The notes: a model not told the origin generated them from the sequence alone. A stretch of 64,000 nt of DNA from Bernardetiaceae bacterium (GCA_025057115.1 JANWWZ010000012.1:1-64000), one strand, 5' to 3'; shown: positions 18,895-28,336, numbered from the stretch's first letter. Program-made: numbers and translations.

Positions 18895-19035
18895 AGCAGC
18901 ACTATTCCTTCACTGGAATTTTTAGCACATCAAAAGCGAAGTATTATTTACTTTGGCATACCCCTTCAATTGCTGCCCAGATTGGGGCTCAAACCTCTCG
19001 TGGTACAATAATTTCAGAGAAATGTCAAAAAAATC

Positions 19036-20115
19036 TTAATATACTTCCGCTAGCTTGATGGGCATATTAGGCTTGATTTGCATCAATCCTGCAGTAATGA
19101 CTGTGTCGCCTTCAGAGATGCCTTCTAGTACTTGCACTTTGGACTCGGTTCTAATGCCCGTTTTCACAGTTACGGGAGTTGCCTTTCCCGATTTAACAAG
19201 GAAAACTTTTTTGACGTCCATCTCGGGCACTACTGCTTCAGTAGGAATCAATATAGCGTTATCGATTTTGTTTAACACAATTTTAACTGAAGCAAAAGCT
19301 CCAGGCAAAATTTCGCGATCGCGGTTTTCACAAATAGCGCGAATGGGAATAGTTCGAGTAGAGGATTCTACCTTAGGCTCGATGGCATACACCGTTCCCG
19401 TGTATTCCTTTGCCCCACCTGCTACGGTAAAAATAATTTTCATGCCTTTCCTAACTACCCCCATGTATTTTTCAGGAATAGCAAAATCCACCTTAACGCT
19501 ACTTAAATCTATTAAGCTAGCAATGCGAGTGGTGGGGGTTACGTAACTACCTTCACTTACGTAGCGCAGTCCTATTTGACCGCTGAAAGGCGCCAGCACC
19601 CGCGTTTTGGCAATCTGAGACTGAATGGCTTCTACTGTAGCTTTTTGTGCTTCTAACTGAGCTACTAGGCTTTCAAATTCTTCTTGGCTGATGCCCTGCC
19701 GTTGCAGTAGTTTCTCATCGCGGGCTTTTTTCTTTTCTAGCAACTCTTGTTGTACTAAAGCGCGCTTTAGTTCTGCTTGCAATTCATCGTCATTGAGTTG
19801 TAGCAGCAATTGCCCTTTAGTTACCATGCTGCCTTCTTGGAAGAAGATATGAGTAACTTTCCCGGCAACTTCGGGCTTAAGCTCAACTTCTTCGTTAGCA
19901 ATAATAGAGCCCACTGCATTAATTCTATCCTCTAAGAACTCCTTTTTGACTACATAAGCTTTTATTGGTTGCGGTGGTAGTTCTTTGTTTTTGTTTGACG
20001 AGGCAGCACCTCCACTTGCAGGGGTTGATTTGCTAAACCACTCTAGTCGCCAAGCAATGCCTATAAACACTACGCCAAGAAGCAGCAACAGAACTACAAT
20101 TCGCACAGGAGTCAT
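19036..20115 (-). CDS. RND efflux periplasmic adaptor (HlyD/MFP family)
   Basis: The 359-residue protein has an N-terminal membrane anchor (residues 5-25), a low-complexity linker, and the barrel-sandwich/lipoyl half-motifs. An alpha-helical hairpin follows (about 100-160, rich in Glu/Lys/Gln), then a beta-barrel and the membrane-proximal domain near the C-terminus. It should join an inner-membrane RND pump to an outer-membrane channel. The usual pump and TolC genes are not adjacent here: the gene is divided from secG by a terminator and has its own TAAATTTG box about 75 bases upstream on the minus strand. Substrate unknown. Confidence 0.88.
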   Translation of the reverse strand: MTPVRIVVLLLLLGVVFIGIAWRLEWFSKSTPASGGAASSNKNKELPPQPIKAYVVKKEFLEDRINAVGSIIANEEVELKPEVAGKVTHIFFQEGSMVTKGQLLLQLNDDELQAELKRALVQQELLEKKKARDEKLLQRQGISQEEFESLVAQLEAQKATVEAIQSQIAKTRVLAPFSGQIGLRYVSEGSYVTPTTRIASLIDLSSVKVDFAIPEKYMGVVRKGMKIIFTVAGGAKEYTGTVYAIEPKVESSTRTIPIRAICENRDREILPGAFASVKIVLNKIDNAILIPTEAVVPEMDVKKVFLVKSGKATPVTVKTGIRTESKVQVLEGISEGDTVITAGLMQIKPNMPIKLAEVY

Positions 20116-20243
20116 AGCAGGGGGTTTTGCACAATCGAAACAAGGAAGGAAGTTCGAAGGTTGATATTTTAAACAAAGCGCACAAATTTAGCGATGTTTT
20201 CGTGCTTTGCTTTACACCTTGCATTTTTAGCTAGCACTAAAAT

Positions 20244-20283
20244 AAAAAAGTTCAAGCTCTTCGGCACGGCTTGAACCCTTTTT
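20244..20283 (-). terminator. rho-independent terminator after secG
   Basis: An 8-bp perfect stem (GTTCAAGC/GCTTGAAC, 20250-20276) is flanked by six A residues on the left, which read as a U run on the minus strand, and by TTTTT on the right. It lies just beyond the 3' end of secG and could stop transcription from both sides. Confidence 0.75.
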
Positions 20284-20300
20284 AGCATCTAAAAGAAATC

Positions 20301-20708
20301 TTATTTTTTTCCTTTACCAGCTGAATCGGTAGCATTGGTTGAGTCAGCAGGGGCAGCAGGTTGAGAAGGCGCTACTTGAGCAGTAGAGTCCTTTACTTGT
20401 TCAGTGGAGTCCGTAGAAGGTGGTATAGTTTTTATTTCCTTGCTTTTTGCTGCTTCTATGTTAGGGCTGCTAATGTCTTTGGAGCGGTCGAGAGTAATGT
20501 TAGCCAGCAAAGCAAGGGACATAATGGCAATGGCAAATGTCCATGTAACTTGTTCTAAAAAGTCAGTAGTACGTTTAGCACCCATAATTTGAGTAGCCAC
20601 TGAAGCTCCTCCACCTGCTAGCCCAGAGCCTTTGGGGTTTTGCGCCAGCACTGCCAGCATGAGTAAAATAGAAACGATGATTATCAAAATAATAATTAGC
20701 TGCGTCAT
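20301..20708 (-). CDS. secG: preprotein translocase subunit SecG
   Basis: The 135-residue protein has the two transmembrane helices of SecG (about 4-22 and 55-73) separated by the conserved loop AQNPKGSGLAGGGA. It is an auxiliary subunit of the SecYEG channel. The C-terminal 55 residues are a disordered Ser/Thr/Pro/Ala/Lys-rich tail, an extension commonly seen in Bacteroidota SecG. It is the last gene of the block miaB, sigma-54 activator, lptE, TPR protein, secG, 5 bases after the TPR gene stop, and is followed by a strong terminator. Confidence 0.9.
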   Translation of the reverse strand: MTQLIIILIIIVSILLMLAVLAQNPKGSGLAGGGASVATQIMGAKRTTDFLEQVTWTFAIAIMSLALLANITLDRSKDISSPNIEAAKSKEIKTIPPSTDSTEQVKDSTAQVAPSQPAAPADSTNATDSAGKGKK

Positions 20709-20713
20709 TGGAA

Positions 20714-22153
20714 CTACAAGGAGCGTTTAATTTCCTCAATTTGAGCTGCAAAGTAAGTGCTTTTCTGGGGATATTTCAAAGACAACTGCTGGTAAATGCT
20801 GATTGCCTTTTCCTTTTTGCCTTGTTTTAAATAAATCCGCGCCAAGTGTTCAGAAATGTTCTCTTGATTTTCTTGCACGCTTTCTAAGGAAAGGTCTTCC
20901 TGAGGAGGCGCATTTTCTAGCTTAGTACGGTCGATTTGAATAGTGGGATCTTTCCTGATGAATTCGTCTATAATTTCCCATGCACTTGGTTGGCTCATTA
21001 TTGTATTGGATTGGGTATTTTGCCTGGAAGAATTGGCTGGAAAGTTTTCTTCACTTAAATTGTCGAAAAAGTTAAGGCTTTCGAGTACTTCAGGGACGGT
21101 GGCATGTACTTGCAAAGTAGGGGAAGTATGGTTTGTTTCAACAGCCAAGGTAGTCTCTTTTTGAGTAAAGGCAGAAAATTGACTTGGAGTCTGTTTTTCT
21201 GTCCCTGCTGACAAATTCTCAAGCTTTTCTAACCCTTGGAAAGGAGACTGTGTATCAAAAGAAAAAGTTGTCTGTTGTTGGCTTTTATGCTCAATTGAGT
21301 CGAGTGGTTCCTTTGCAAAAGGATTGGCTTGAGACTGCTGGTTGGATTTTGTTAATGGACTGCTGCCAATGGAACTAATAACCTCATCTGACCCGCTTAT
21401 TACAAGCTCATCCGCAGGATCTACCACCTCTGTAGGTTGGTTTATCTCTTCTTCACTTAAGGGAGGGATAATTTCATCATTTTGATAAAAGTCAGGTTCA
21501 TAGGCTACAGTAGGCAGCGTTTCTTTTTCCCATTCTTGCAAAGCAGTTTCCATGGGCTGTTCATCGGGCAAGCTAAGAGGTTCTTCTTCAAGGACGCTAA
21601 AGAAATCCTCTGGCTGTGAAAATGACTCGTTGCCGCTTTGCTTCTCTGCTAGAGGCGTTTCATCAGAAACGGGCAGCGTTTCTTCTTGTAGCGTTGTGGG
21701 GAGACTGGAATTGCTTTTTTCAGAGTCAGGGAAAGAAAAATCTTCTTTTGCTTCGGCAGCGGAGGGCGTTTCAATGGCAGCAAGCTGGTTGATTTCTTTT
21801 TCCTCTAGGGGAGGAGGTTCGGCTATTATTGCTTGCTCTAATATTTCAGGAGAGTGCCAAACACTGATTTTATCGAATAGATTGACTTCTTCTGCAGTCA
21901 AGTCTATATTTATTTCTTCTTCCGTGATGTAAAATTCTTTAGCAACGACTTGTTTAAGTCTTGCGCGGTCAGGAGCGTACAAAGCTGCTCTTTGAATATA
22001 GGCTCTTTTGCCAGTAGCTTGGGCAAGGCGCAAATGGAAGGTAGCGCAGTAGGGGTAAACCTTCACAAGTTGAGACAATAAACTAATTGAAAGAGGTAGA
22101 CTACCTTCCCCCGTGTATTTGACAAGGCTAGCAAACTGCTCCTTGTTTATCAT
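20714..22153 (-). CDS. acidic protein with C-terminal TPR-like repeats
   Basis: From ATG 22153 the product is 479 residues (MINKEQFASLVK); an upstream in-frame ATG at 22177 would add eight. The N-terminal 90 residues resemble a short TPR region (HLRLAQATGKRAYIQRAALY). The centre (about 100-400) is low-complexity, rich in Glu, Ser, Pro and Gln and probably disordered. The last 60 residues contain a TPR pair (LARIYLKQGKKEKAISIYQQLSLKYPQKSTYF). There is no signal peptide, so it is probably cytoplasmic. Its position between lptE and secG suggests a link to envelope assembly or secretion, but this is inference from context. Function unknown. Confidence 0.75.
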   Translation of the reverse strand: MINKEQFASLVKYTGEGSLPLSISLLSQLVKVYPYCATFHLRLAQATGKRAYIQRAALYAPDRARLKQVVAKEFYITEEEINIDLTAEEVNLFDKISVWHSPEILEQAIIAEPPPLEEKEINQLAAIETPSAAEAKEDFSFPDSEKSNSSLPTTLQEETLPVSDETPLAEKQSGNESFSQPEDFFSVLEEEPLSLPDEQPMETALQEWEKETLPTVAYEPDFYQNDEIIPPLSEEEINQPTEVVDPADELVISGSDEVISSIGSSPLTKSNQQSQANPFAKEPLDSIEHKSQQQTTFSFDTQSPFQGLEKLENLSAGTEKQTPSQFSAFTQKETTLAVETNHTSPTLQVHATVPEVLESLNFFDNLSEENFPANSSRQNTQSNTIMSQPSAWEIIDEFIRKDPTIQIDRTKLENAPPQEDLSLESVQENQENISEHLARIYLKQGKKEKAISIYQQLSLKYPQKSTYFAAQIEEIKRSL

Positions 22154-22201
22154 GATGCAAAAGGTTTTTACAATCAAAGGTAGTAATTTGCTGCCAGAGA
22201 A

Positions 22202-22768
22202 TTACCACGTAGCAACAGATTTGTTGAAAATATCTAAAATAATTTGATCGAAAATTTCGGTGATGAGTTGTTGCTCTACTTGAGAGAGAGTTTGGTTTTG
22301 CGGAAAGTCCTTAAAAAAGGAAAATTCTTGCTCAAAGTTTTCGCTTTCGTCAAATGTGTTTTCGTAATTGACCTTTACTTTAATGGTGAGGCGTTGCAAG
22401 GCACCAAGTTGCTGAAACTCTATTCCCGCAGTGGATTGCACCGAGCCAGCAGAAGGAGCTACGGGAGTTACTTCGTAAGCGGTAATGGCGCCACTGAATC
22501 GCAAATGCCCATTATTGCTCACTAACTTTAGACGCGTGTTGCGCATGAAATATTCCCGCAGCGACTCGGTGAACTGGATGGCAAGATTAGCGGGTCCTGT
22601 AGGTACATCGGCATAAAACATTTCAATTTGAATAGTTTGGGCACGCGGGTCCAAGTTAACGCCAGAAAAAGTAAAGTTAGGTGCTTTGGCACAGGCAAGC
22701 ATTAACAGGCATGGGAATAATACCGATAATCGTCCTCTGTAAGCTAGTTTATAGTTCTTCAATTCCAT
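22202..22768 (-). CDS. lptE: LptE-like LPS-assembly lipoprotein
   Basis: The 188-residue lipoprotein has lipobox LMLAC (Cys about residue 26) and the alpha/beta fold pattern of the Bacteroidota LptE family, with TIQIEMFYADVPTGPANLA then a helix with FTESLREYFM and strands around SNNGHLRFSGAITAYEVTPV. LptE plugs the LptD barrel that inserts lipopolysaccharide in the outer membrane. Its start overlaps the upstream sigma-54 activator gene by 20 bases, a tight arrangement in this conserved block. The assignment relies on the fold pattern plus gene order; the partner lptD is not in the window. Confidence 0.8.
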   Translation of the reverse strand: MELKNYKLAYRGRLSVLFPCLLMLACAKAPNFTFSGVNLDPRAQTIQIEMFYADVPTGPANLAIQFTESLREYFMRNTRLKLVSNNGHLRFSGAITAYEVTPVAPSAGSVQSTAGIEFQQLGALQRLTIKVKVNYENTFDESENFEQEFSFFKDFPQNQTLSQVEQQLITEIFDQIILDIFNKSVATW

Positions 22769-24086
22769 ATTGCTTGATTTTGCGGTATAGGGTGCGTTCA
22801 GAAATGCCTAGATCTTGTGCTGCATATTTGCGCCGATGGTTGTTTTTAATCAACGCCTTGATAATCATTTCTTTTTCTTTTTTCTCCAGAGAAAGACTTT
22901 CTTCCTCTTCCTGATGAATTTCATGCGGTATGTCCTCGATGTGTTCTGTTTCGTACTTTTGCTTGCCAGTAGGGGGGGGCACTGGTGGGTTACTGGAAAT
23001 GACAACAGGAGCGGTGGTATTGGCAGGAGGCGTTATAGTAGCAGCAGAAATGGTCGTTTGGCTGCTTGTGGGAATTACCTCTAAGTTTCCGAATAAGCGT
23101 TGATTTTGTTGCACGACTAATTGTTGATTGGTAACGTCTCCTTGGAGCAAGCTTAGTACAATTTTTTTTAGGTCGTTTACATCTCGGCGCAAATCAAAGA
23201 GAATTTTGTAGAGTAGGTCGCGCTCGGAGAGTTGTTCGTCGCGCAGCTCGCCAGCAATAGTGGGTAAAAGGGAAACAGGCGGTCGGTGCTGATTAACTGG
23301 AGGCAAGTACTTGGCAAGAGTCTCAGCAGTAATGTGGCGGTTAATTTCCAGGAGTGAAATTTGCTCGGCGATGTTTTTTAGCTGCCGAATATTGCCTGGG
23401 AAGGGATAGTTGAGCAGGAGTTGTTTAGCTTCTTCGTTTAAGGTTACGGGTTGGGTGCGATAGCGCTCGGCAAAGTCAGCGGCAAATTTGCGAAATAGCA
23501 AAATGATGTCTTCTCCTCGCTCACGCAAAGGAGGAATGTGAATGGGAACGGTATTGAGGCGGTAGTACAAGTCCAGCCTAAATTTTCCCTGTTCGGCGGC
23601 TTTGAGCAAATCTACATTGGTAGCTGCCACTACGCGCACATTGGTTTTTTGAACCTTGGAAGATCCCACGCGAATAAACTCTCCGTTTTCCAACACCCGT
23701 AGCAGGCGGGCTTGGGTTTCCAAAGGCATTTCACCAATTTCATCCAAAAAAATCGTACCGCCGTCAGTTACTTCAAAGTAGCCTTTGCGTGCTTCTGTAG
23801 CCCCAGTAAAAGAGCCTTTTTCGTGCCCAAATAGCTCGGAATTAATTGTCCCTTCGGGAATGGCACCGCAGTTGATAGCAATGAAGGTATTGTGTTTACG
23901 GGGACTAAGATTGTGAATAATTTTTGAAAAAGATTCTTTGCCACTACCGCTTTCTCCCGTGATGAGTACAGTCAAATCAGTAGGAGCCACTTGAATGGCT
24001 ACTTGTATGGCGTAGTTAAGCGCTGGTGAGTTGCCAATGATGCCAAAGCGCTGTTTAATAGCTTGTATATCTGCTGAGTTTATCAT
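22749..24086 (-). CDS. sigma-54-dependent transcriptional activator
   Basis: The 445-residue protein consists of the AAA+ sigma-54 interaction domain directly at the N-terminus (residues about 14-250) and no receiver or other sensor domain ahead of it. Motifs: Walker A GESGSGKE, the sigma-54 contact loop GSFTGA (variant of GAFTGA), Walker B GGTIFLDEIGEMP and the R-finger region. A Pro/Thr/Val-rich linker (about 330-380) leads to a Fis-type HTH (RKYAAQDLGISERTLYRKIKQYG). Lacking a sensor, it may be constitutively active or controlled by protein partners. It sits between miaB (41 bases upstream) and lptE. Confidence 0.93.
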   Translation of the reverse strand: MINSADIQAIKQRFGIIGNSPALNYAIQVAIQVAPTDLTVLITGESGSGKESFSKIIHNLSPRKHNTFIAINCGAIPEGTINSELFGHEKGSFTGATEARKGYFEVTDGGTIFLDEIGEMPLETQARLLRVLENGEFIRVGSSKVQKTNVRVVAATNVDLLKAAEQGKFRLDLYYRLNTVPIHIPPLRERGEDIILLFRKFAADFAERYRTQPVTLNEEAKQLLLNYPFPGNIRQLKNIAEQISLLEINRHITAETLAKYLPPVNQHRPPVSLLPTIAGELRDEQLSERDLLYKILFDLRRDVNDLKKIVLSLLQGDVTNQQLVVQQNQRLFGNLEVIPTSSQTTISAATITPPANTTAPVVISSNPPVPPPTGKQKYETEHIEDIPHEIHQEEEESLSLEKKEKEMIIKALIKNNHRRKYAAQDLGISERTLYRKIKQYGIEEL

Positions 24087-24127
24087 GTTGTTCGGCGTAG
24101 TAGGTTAGTGAAAAGCAAGTAAGTGAG

Positions 24128-25606
24128 TTATTCTACTACTTCTCCCAACAAGGTGGCGGCCGTAGCTGCATGCACTAACACATTGACGTACTGTCCTTTT
24201 TGGTAGTGCTTGCGCGGAAAGACCACTACTTTGTTGGCACTGTTGCGCCCTTGTAGAAACTCCTTAGAGCGTTTAGATTCTCCTTCGATCAAAACGCGAT
24301 GAATTTTGCCTATATCTCGTTGGTTTCGCTTGAGGGAAAGCTCTCTTTGCAAGGCGATAATTTCGTTTAAACGCCGTTTTTTGACCTCTATCGGTACATC
24401 GTCTTTGTACTTGCGAGCTGCCAGCGTACCAGGACGCTCAGAGTAGTAGAACATGTAAGAAAAATCATACTCTACCAGTTGCATCAAACTTAAAGTATCC
24501 CGATGTTCCTCTTCGGTTTCGGTACAAAATCCAGCAATCATGTCTGAGCTAATGCCGCAGTCTTCTCCCAGAATGCGCCTGATGGCAGCGATGCGTTCTA
24601 AGTACCATTGACGGGTATAAGTCCGATTCATCAGGGCTAAAATGCGGTCGTTGCCGCTTTGCACGGGCAGGTGAATGTATTTGCAAATGTTATCGTATTT
24701 AGCCATTGTGTAGAGCACCTTGTCGGTCATGTCTTTAGGATGGCTTGTACTAAAGCGCACGCGTAGGTCAGGATGGATTTGTGCCACCATTTCTAACAGG
24801 TCAGCAAAATCAATTACGGGTGCTCCTTCTGCTTGGGCGCGTTCTGTTTCTTTGCGGTTGGCTCGTCCTGCCCATTTGTAGCTATCTACGTTTTGCCCTA
24901 GCAAGGTTACTTCGCGATAGCCTTGTTCGAACAGTTGACGCGCTTCTGCGAGAATGCTTTGCGGGTCGCGGCTGCGCTCTCTCCCTCGCGTGAAAGGAAC
25001 TACGCAAAAACTACACATGTTATCGCAACCGCGCATAATAGAGATAAACGCCGTTACTCCATTACTATCCAGCCGAACAGGAGTAATATCGGCATATGTT
25101 TCTTCTCGGCTAAGGAGTACATTGACAGCGCGAACCCCATCTTCTACTTGACTGACTAATCTGGGCAAATCCCGATATGCGTCAGGACCTACCACTAAAT
25201 CCACCATTTTTTCCTCTTCTAACAGTTGAGCTTTTAAACGCTCAGCCATGCAGCCTAAAATGCCAATAGTGAGTGCTGGTTTGCGCTTTTTGAGGCTATT
25301 GAGTTCTTCTAAGCGATGGCGAATCGTTTGTTCTGCCTTTTCACGAATAGCACAAGTGTTCAGCAGTACTAAATCCGCTTCCTCAGCCTGTGAAGTAGTG
25401 CCGAAGCCATGTTGTTGCATAATGCTGACCACAATTTCGCTATCGGAAAAGTTCATTTGACAACCGTAACTTTCTATATAAAGTTTGCGCTGCCCAGCTA
25501 TGGCATTTTCTTGCGTTCTACGGATCTCACCTGTAGGCTGCCGATTATGCGTATGCTGGTTGGGTTGTTCCAAAATATCGATATCAGTGATGAGTTCCTG
25601 CTGCAT
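24128..25606 (-). CDS. miaB: tRNA-2-methylthio-N6-dimethylallyladenosine synthase
   Basis: The 492-residue radical-SAM enzyme adds the methylthio group to N6-isopentenyladenosine at position 37 of tRNAs reading UNN codons. Seen: the N-terminal UPF0004 domain starting [14 protein letters not shown] (first of three cluster Cys), the radical-SAM motif [16 protein letters not shown] (CxxxCxxC) near residue 193, and a C-terminal TRAM domain (about 425-488). About 38 residues precede the usual N-terminus ([10 protein letters not shown]...), a feature of many Bacteroidota MiaB. It heads the miaB-to-secG block. Confidence 0.95.
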   Translation of the reverse strand: MQQELITDIDILEQPNQHTHNRQPTGEIRRTQENAIAGQRKLYIESYGCQMNFSDSEIVVSIMQQHGFGTTSQAEEADLVLLNTCAIREKAEQTIRHRLEELNSLKKRKPALTIGILGCMAERLKAQLLEEEKMVDLVVGPDAYRDLPRLVSQVEDGVRAVNVLLSREETYADITPVRLDSNGVTAFISIMRGCDNMCSFCVVPFTRGRERSRDPQSILAEARQLFEQGYREVTLLGQNVDSYKWAGRANRKETERAQAEGAPVIDFADLLEMVAQIHPDLRVRFSTSHPKDMTDKVLYTMAKYDNICKYIHLPVQSGNDRILALMNRTYTRQWYLERIAAIRRILGEDCGISSDMIAGFCTETEEEHRDTLSLMQLVEYDFSYMFYYSERPGTLAARKYKDDVPIEVKKRRLNEIIALQRELSLKRNQRDIGKIHRVLIEGESKRSKEFLQGRNSANKVVVFPRKHYQKGQYVNVLVHAATAATLLGEVVE

Positions 25607-25629
25607 GAATAAAATGAAGTTTCTGGCTG

Positions 25630-25637
25630 CAAAGTTA
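25630..25637 (-). promoter_or_regulatory. -7 box of the miaB promoter
   Basis: TAACTTTG on the minus strand (25637-25630) would start transcription near 25623, about 17 bases before the miaB ATG at 25606. No clear TTG -33 box is present. Confidence 0.4.
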
Positions 25638-25720
25638 TCCCTTTTTATAGAATTATGTCATTTTGGCAGAAAGTTTGGCAAGGTGCTTTAAAGCACGTCT
25701 AAATTTTAGGGGGACAAAAC

Positions 25721-25990
25721 TATGGATAAAAAGGAGAGTCGCCTAATGTTAGGGACCTAACCTAATAGCAGCAGCATATTGTGATGGATGCACTTGGATA
25801 CCACATGCAGGTATGGTTACAGGATCTGCAGAGTTAGAGCCACTGGGCAAGGAGGAAAAATAGCACAAAAGTTGGAGCTCTCTCAAGTCTTTACTCCTCA
25901 AAGAAGAGAGCGGCAGGTTGAACAAAGGTTAAGAGAGAAGCCAAGCTCTGCTGAGCTTAACTTACACTTAAGCACTTTACCCCACGACCC
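25721..25990 (+). mobile_element. decayed IS5-like transposase remnant, copy 1
   Basis: Short frame-disrupted pieces of an IS5-type transposase can be read on the plus strand: VMDALG, then (other frame) HAGMVTGSAELEPLGK, then GGKIAQKL and VFTPQRRER. The same order (VDARGLLHVGMVTEA, AGLEPLE, GEIAQKSGYQGFIPQKG) occurs in the remnant at 49065-49350, and the two DNA stretches align base by base over much of their length with different indels. Terminal repeats were not found. It lies downstream of the relic DprA-like gene. Confidence 0.6.
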
Positions 25991-26115
25991 CGATGGACAT
26001 TGATAGCCATTTTTCTTTGTCAGTCAAATAAGCTTTTCTGATAAGGTTTTTTCAGCTTGTTTGTACTTGCTTTTTTGTCTGTTTGTTCACTTTGTTGGTT
26101 TGAAGTTACAAATTC

Positions 26116-26921
26116 TTATTCTGGGTGTTCTTCAAAAAATTTCACAATGTCCATTTCATTTGAAAACTCAATACCACCTAATCTAATTAGGTCAATATTT
26201 CCTTGTGGAGGCAGCTTAAAAACTTGCGGACTTAATACAAAAAGAGGAATACCCATGTTTAGAGCTGATTTGCCTGCGTCAAAAGTGCCACTCGTTTTTC
26301 CCAAACTGTCTCTTTCAGGACCTGACTTAATGACAATACTGCCTTTGAGATTGCGCAGACAAGTTTGTTTCTTATCATTGCGTTCTGTCCAGAAAATTTT
26401 TCATCTGGGGCAAATTGTGTTACAAATAATGCGTTCTTTTCCCAGTTAAGGTCTTCAAGTTCTCTTTTGATTGTGATATGATTTATTCCGAAACTTAAAA
26501 TCATTGTAGTTGTGCCGTGAGCTTCAAGGGCTCCTAAATGCGCAGAAGTGTCAACGCCTTTTGCATAACCCGAAGTAACATTAATGCCATTCTCAGCCAA
26601 TTTTTGGGCTGTTTTTTTAGTAATTTTAATTTCAAAATCACTGACATCTCTTGCTCCAACTATTGAGACGCCTTTCTGATTTAGTAATGGTAAATAGCCT
26701 TTACAATACAAAATTGGCGGTGCACTATCTCTTGTATGTTGCAAAACAGATTGAGGGTATCTATCATTATCAAGTCCGATTATAGTAACTCCGCCTGATT
26801 TTAGTTTTTCAAAGTTGTTGTATAGTTTGTCATCGGCATCTAGTTGTGGGAAGTAAGAAAAATTGGCTTTTGAAAATTTGTCAGCAATCGGAGATCTTTT
26901 AGTATCCCAGATTCTGGGCAA
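26116..26921 (-). pseudogene. DprA-like Rossmann protein, frameshifted and N-terminally truncated
   Basis: The first frame (26921-26343) shows the DprA-type fold: YPQSVLQ, PPILYCKG, VSIVGARD, TSGYAKGVDTSAHLGALEAHGTTTMIL and NAMIRNKLVCAISKA. The continuation is in another frame (from about 26340): SIVIKSGPE, GKTSGTFDAGKSALNMGIPLFVL, then IDLIRLGGIEF to a stop at 26116. One base is missing at about 26340. The N-terminal part, up to IADKF, is lost: the sequence just ahead joins the start of a different gene (26919-27003). DprA proteins load RecA on incoming DNA; DprA-like proteins paired with a phosphoribosyltransferase-like gene form a separate accessory family, and this remnant looks like that type. 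Confidence 0.75.
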
Positions 26922-27003
26922 TGGGTATACTGTAAAGGGTGTGAAGGTCTAGTGCCCAACCTTCTATCCAGTTTCCAAATAACGGTTGTGGACTTATTTC
27001 CAT
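26919..27003 (-). pseudogene. N-terminal fragment of a phosphoribosyltransferase-like (ComF-like) gene
   Basis: An ATG at 27003 begins MEISPQPLFGNWIEGWALDLHTLYSIP. The GNW...GWALDLHTL pattern matches, as I recall, the N-terminus of ComF/amidophosphoribosyltransferase-like proteins encoded next to DprA-like genes. After about 28 residues the frame leaves the family and stops near 26899. The rest of this gene and the start of the dprA-like gene appear to have been removed by one deletion. Confidence 0.5.
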
Positions 27004-27144
27004 GTTTGTGATCTTTTTGAAGTAACTACAGTGTATTCGGGCTTTGTATTTGAGCAGAACACAAAACACTTGCCTTTTACACGAAGGCAAAATACAAAAC
27101 ACACATAACTTTCATTTTTACTTTTCACCAAGTCCTTGTTAGCA

Positions 27145-27660
27145 TTAGTTTTTATTCACCTCTCTACGTAACTGTTCTATTTGCTTAACTGGTAAACCTG
27201 TCAAGCGTGCTATAATTTCATTATCCAAACCCTCTAATATTCCATTTTCGCAATCTCGATAACTTTCTCCTCTACTGCTGTTTCCAGAACACTTTTCAAA
27301 TCTCGGTATTGGATGAGGCTTTCCTCATATCTATCTCGTTGTTCGGGGGTTAGATTGGCTAATGCTGCCGCCTCAAATGCTTTCTGGAATATCGGTTCGT
27401 TGAGGATGCTTGGTATGTGGTCAAAACTTTCCAAATGCTTTAAGAAATAACACCATTTATCAAATTTTGTCTCTAACTCAGTCTCCTTTTTATTGAACAA
27501 GGGCATCTGTAAAAACCTAAAATGCAGTTTATCAAAGAATAGGTCTCCGTCTTGGTCTTTCAAGGCTACGTCTCGCCTAAATTTTCGCCATTCATCAAAT
27601 TTGTTTTCATTAATACAACTCTTAGAAAAGCACTCACATTTAAACTGTGCTAGTGCTGAA
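27145..27660 (-). pseudogene. Rpn/PD-(D/E)XK family nuclease-transposase, C-terminal relic
   Basis: The readable frame from about 27660 to 27234 carries the C-terminal part of the Rpn (recombination-promoting nuclease, PDDEXK_2) family: RRDVALKDQDGDLFFDKL, LPLFNKKETELETK-type sequence, EPIFQKAFEAAALANL and YEESLIQYRDLK. A frameshift near 27245 breaks the end, which continues in another frame as GILEGLDNEIIARLTG and stops at 27145. The N-terminal nuclease core is missing. It is one of three relics packed between miaB and 27778. Confidence 0.65.
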
Positions 27661-27777
27661 AGGATTTTAGCCAGAAAATAGCTACCAATTCATCACTAAA
27701 TTTTTAGGCTTTATCACATTTTTTTAGGCAACAGCTATCCGAGTAGTAATATATCAGCCGAAAAATCGACGCCGAAT

Positions 27778-28173
27778 ATGTATCGATTACTACTTTTTTG
27801 GCTATTTGCCGTAGGCAGCGCAGTTATAAGCCACTCTTTGCAAGCCCAGCAAAAGCAAGAAGTCATGATTATTACTACCATAGAGTACATGGACTTCTTA
27901 GACGGAGGTTCTTCCCAGATGCACATTTCTCGCGCTGACGGATCTTCAGAAAGCGTGCAGCTAAGAGGATTGTATTCATTTGGCAAGTACATCAGCGACA
28001 AGAAAGTAAAGCAAAACGATCAAACTCTCATCAGCAAGCTCAACGAATACTTGCAACAAGGTTGGCAAATTGTAGCGGTATCCTCTTCTACTCAACCCAA
28101 AGGCAATTCTTTGGAAGATCCACCAAGCTCTATTCTGACGCGTTACGTGCTAGTGAGAGACTTAAAGCAGTAA
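27778..28173 (+). CDS. small secreted protein, unknown function
   Basis: The 131-residue product has a clear signal peptide (residues 1-24, SHSLQAQ cut site) and a compact mature domain of about 105 residues with no cysteines. The region after residue 80 (LNEYLQQGWQIVAVSS) resembles a DUF4177-like small alpha/beta fold, a pattern common in Bacteroidota secreted proteins, but I cannot assign a family. It is a single gene, bounded upstream by decayed mobile DNA and downstream by a terminator. Confidence 0.75.
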   Translation: MYRLLLFWLFAVGSAVISHSLQAQQKQEVMIITTIEYMDFLDGGSSQMHISRADGSSESVQLRGLYSFGKYISDKKVKQNDQTLISKLNEYLQQGWQIVAVSSSTQPKGNSLEDPPSSILTRYVLVRDLKQ

Positions 28174-28231
28174 GCATGTACCTGTATAAAAAACCTCAAT
28201 TTTAGGAACTCTCGTTTTCATCGCCTTATAA

Positions 28232-28271
28232 GCCCCTACTAGAGCTCAATTCGGGTAGGGCACTTTTATTT
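28232..28271 (+). terminator. rho-independent terminator
   Basis: CCCTAC (28234-28239) pairs with GTAGGG (28255-28260), extended by an outer G-C pair across a bulged C, and is followed by a T-rich tract (28263-28271). It lies about 60 bases after the small secreted protein gene. Confidence 0.6.
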
Positions 28272-28336
28272 TGGTGGGATTGGAAATTCAAACAAACTAG
28301 TTGTAAAATAGATTGCCACTTGTGTTGCAAATTGAG

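Noticed and set aside
26300-26360. Programmed frameshift in the DprA-like gene
   Set aside because: There is no slippery heptamer, and the N-terminus is also lost, so decay is the simpler reading.
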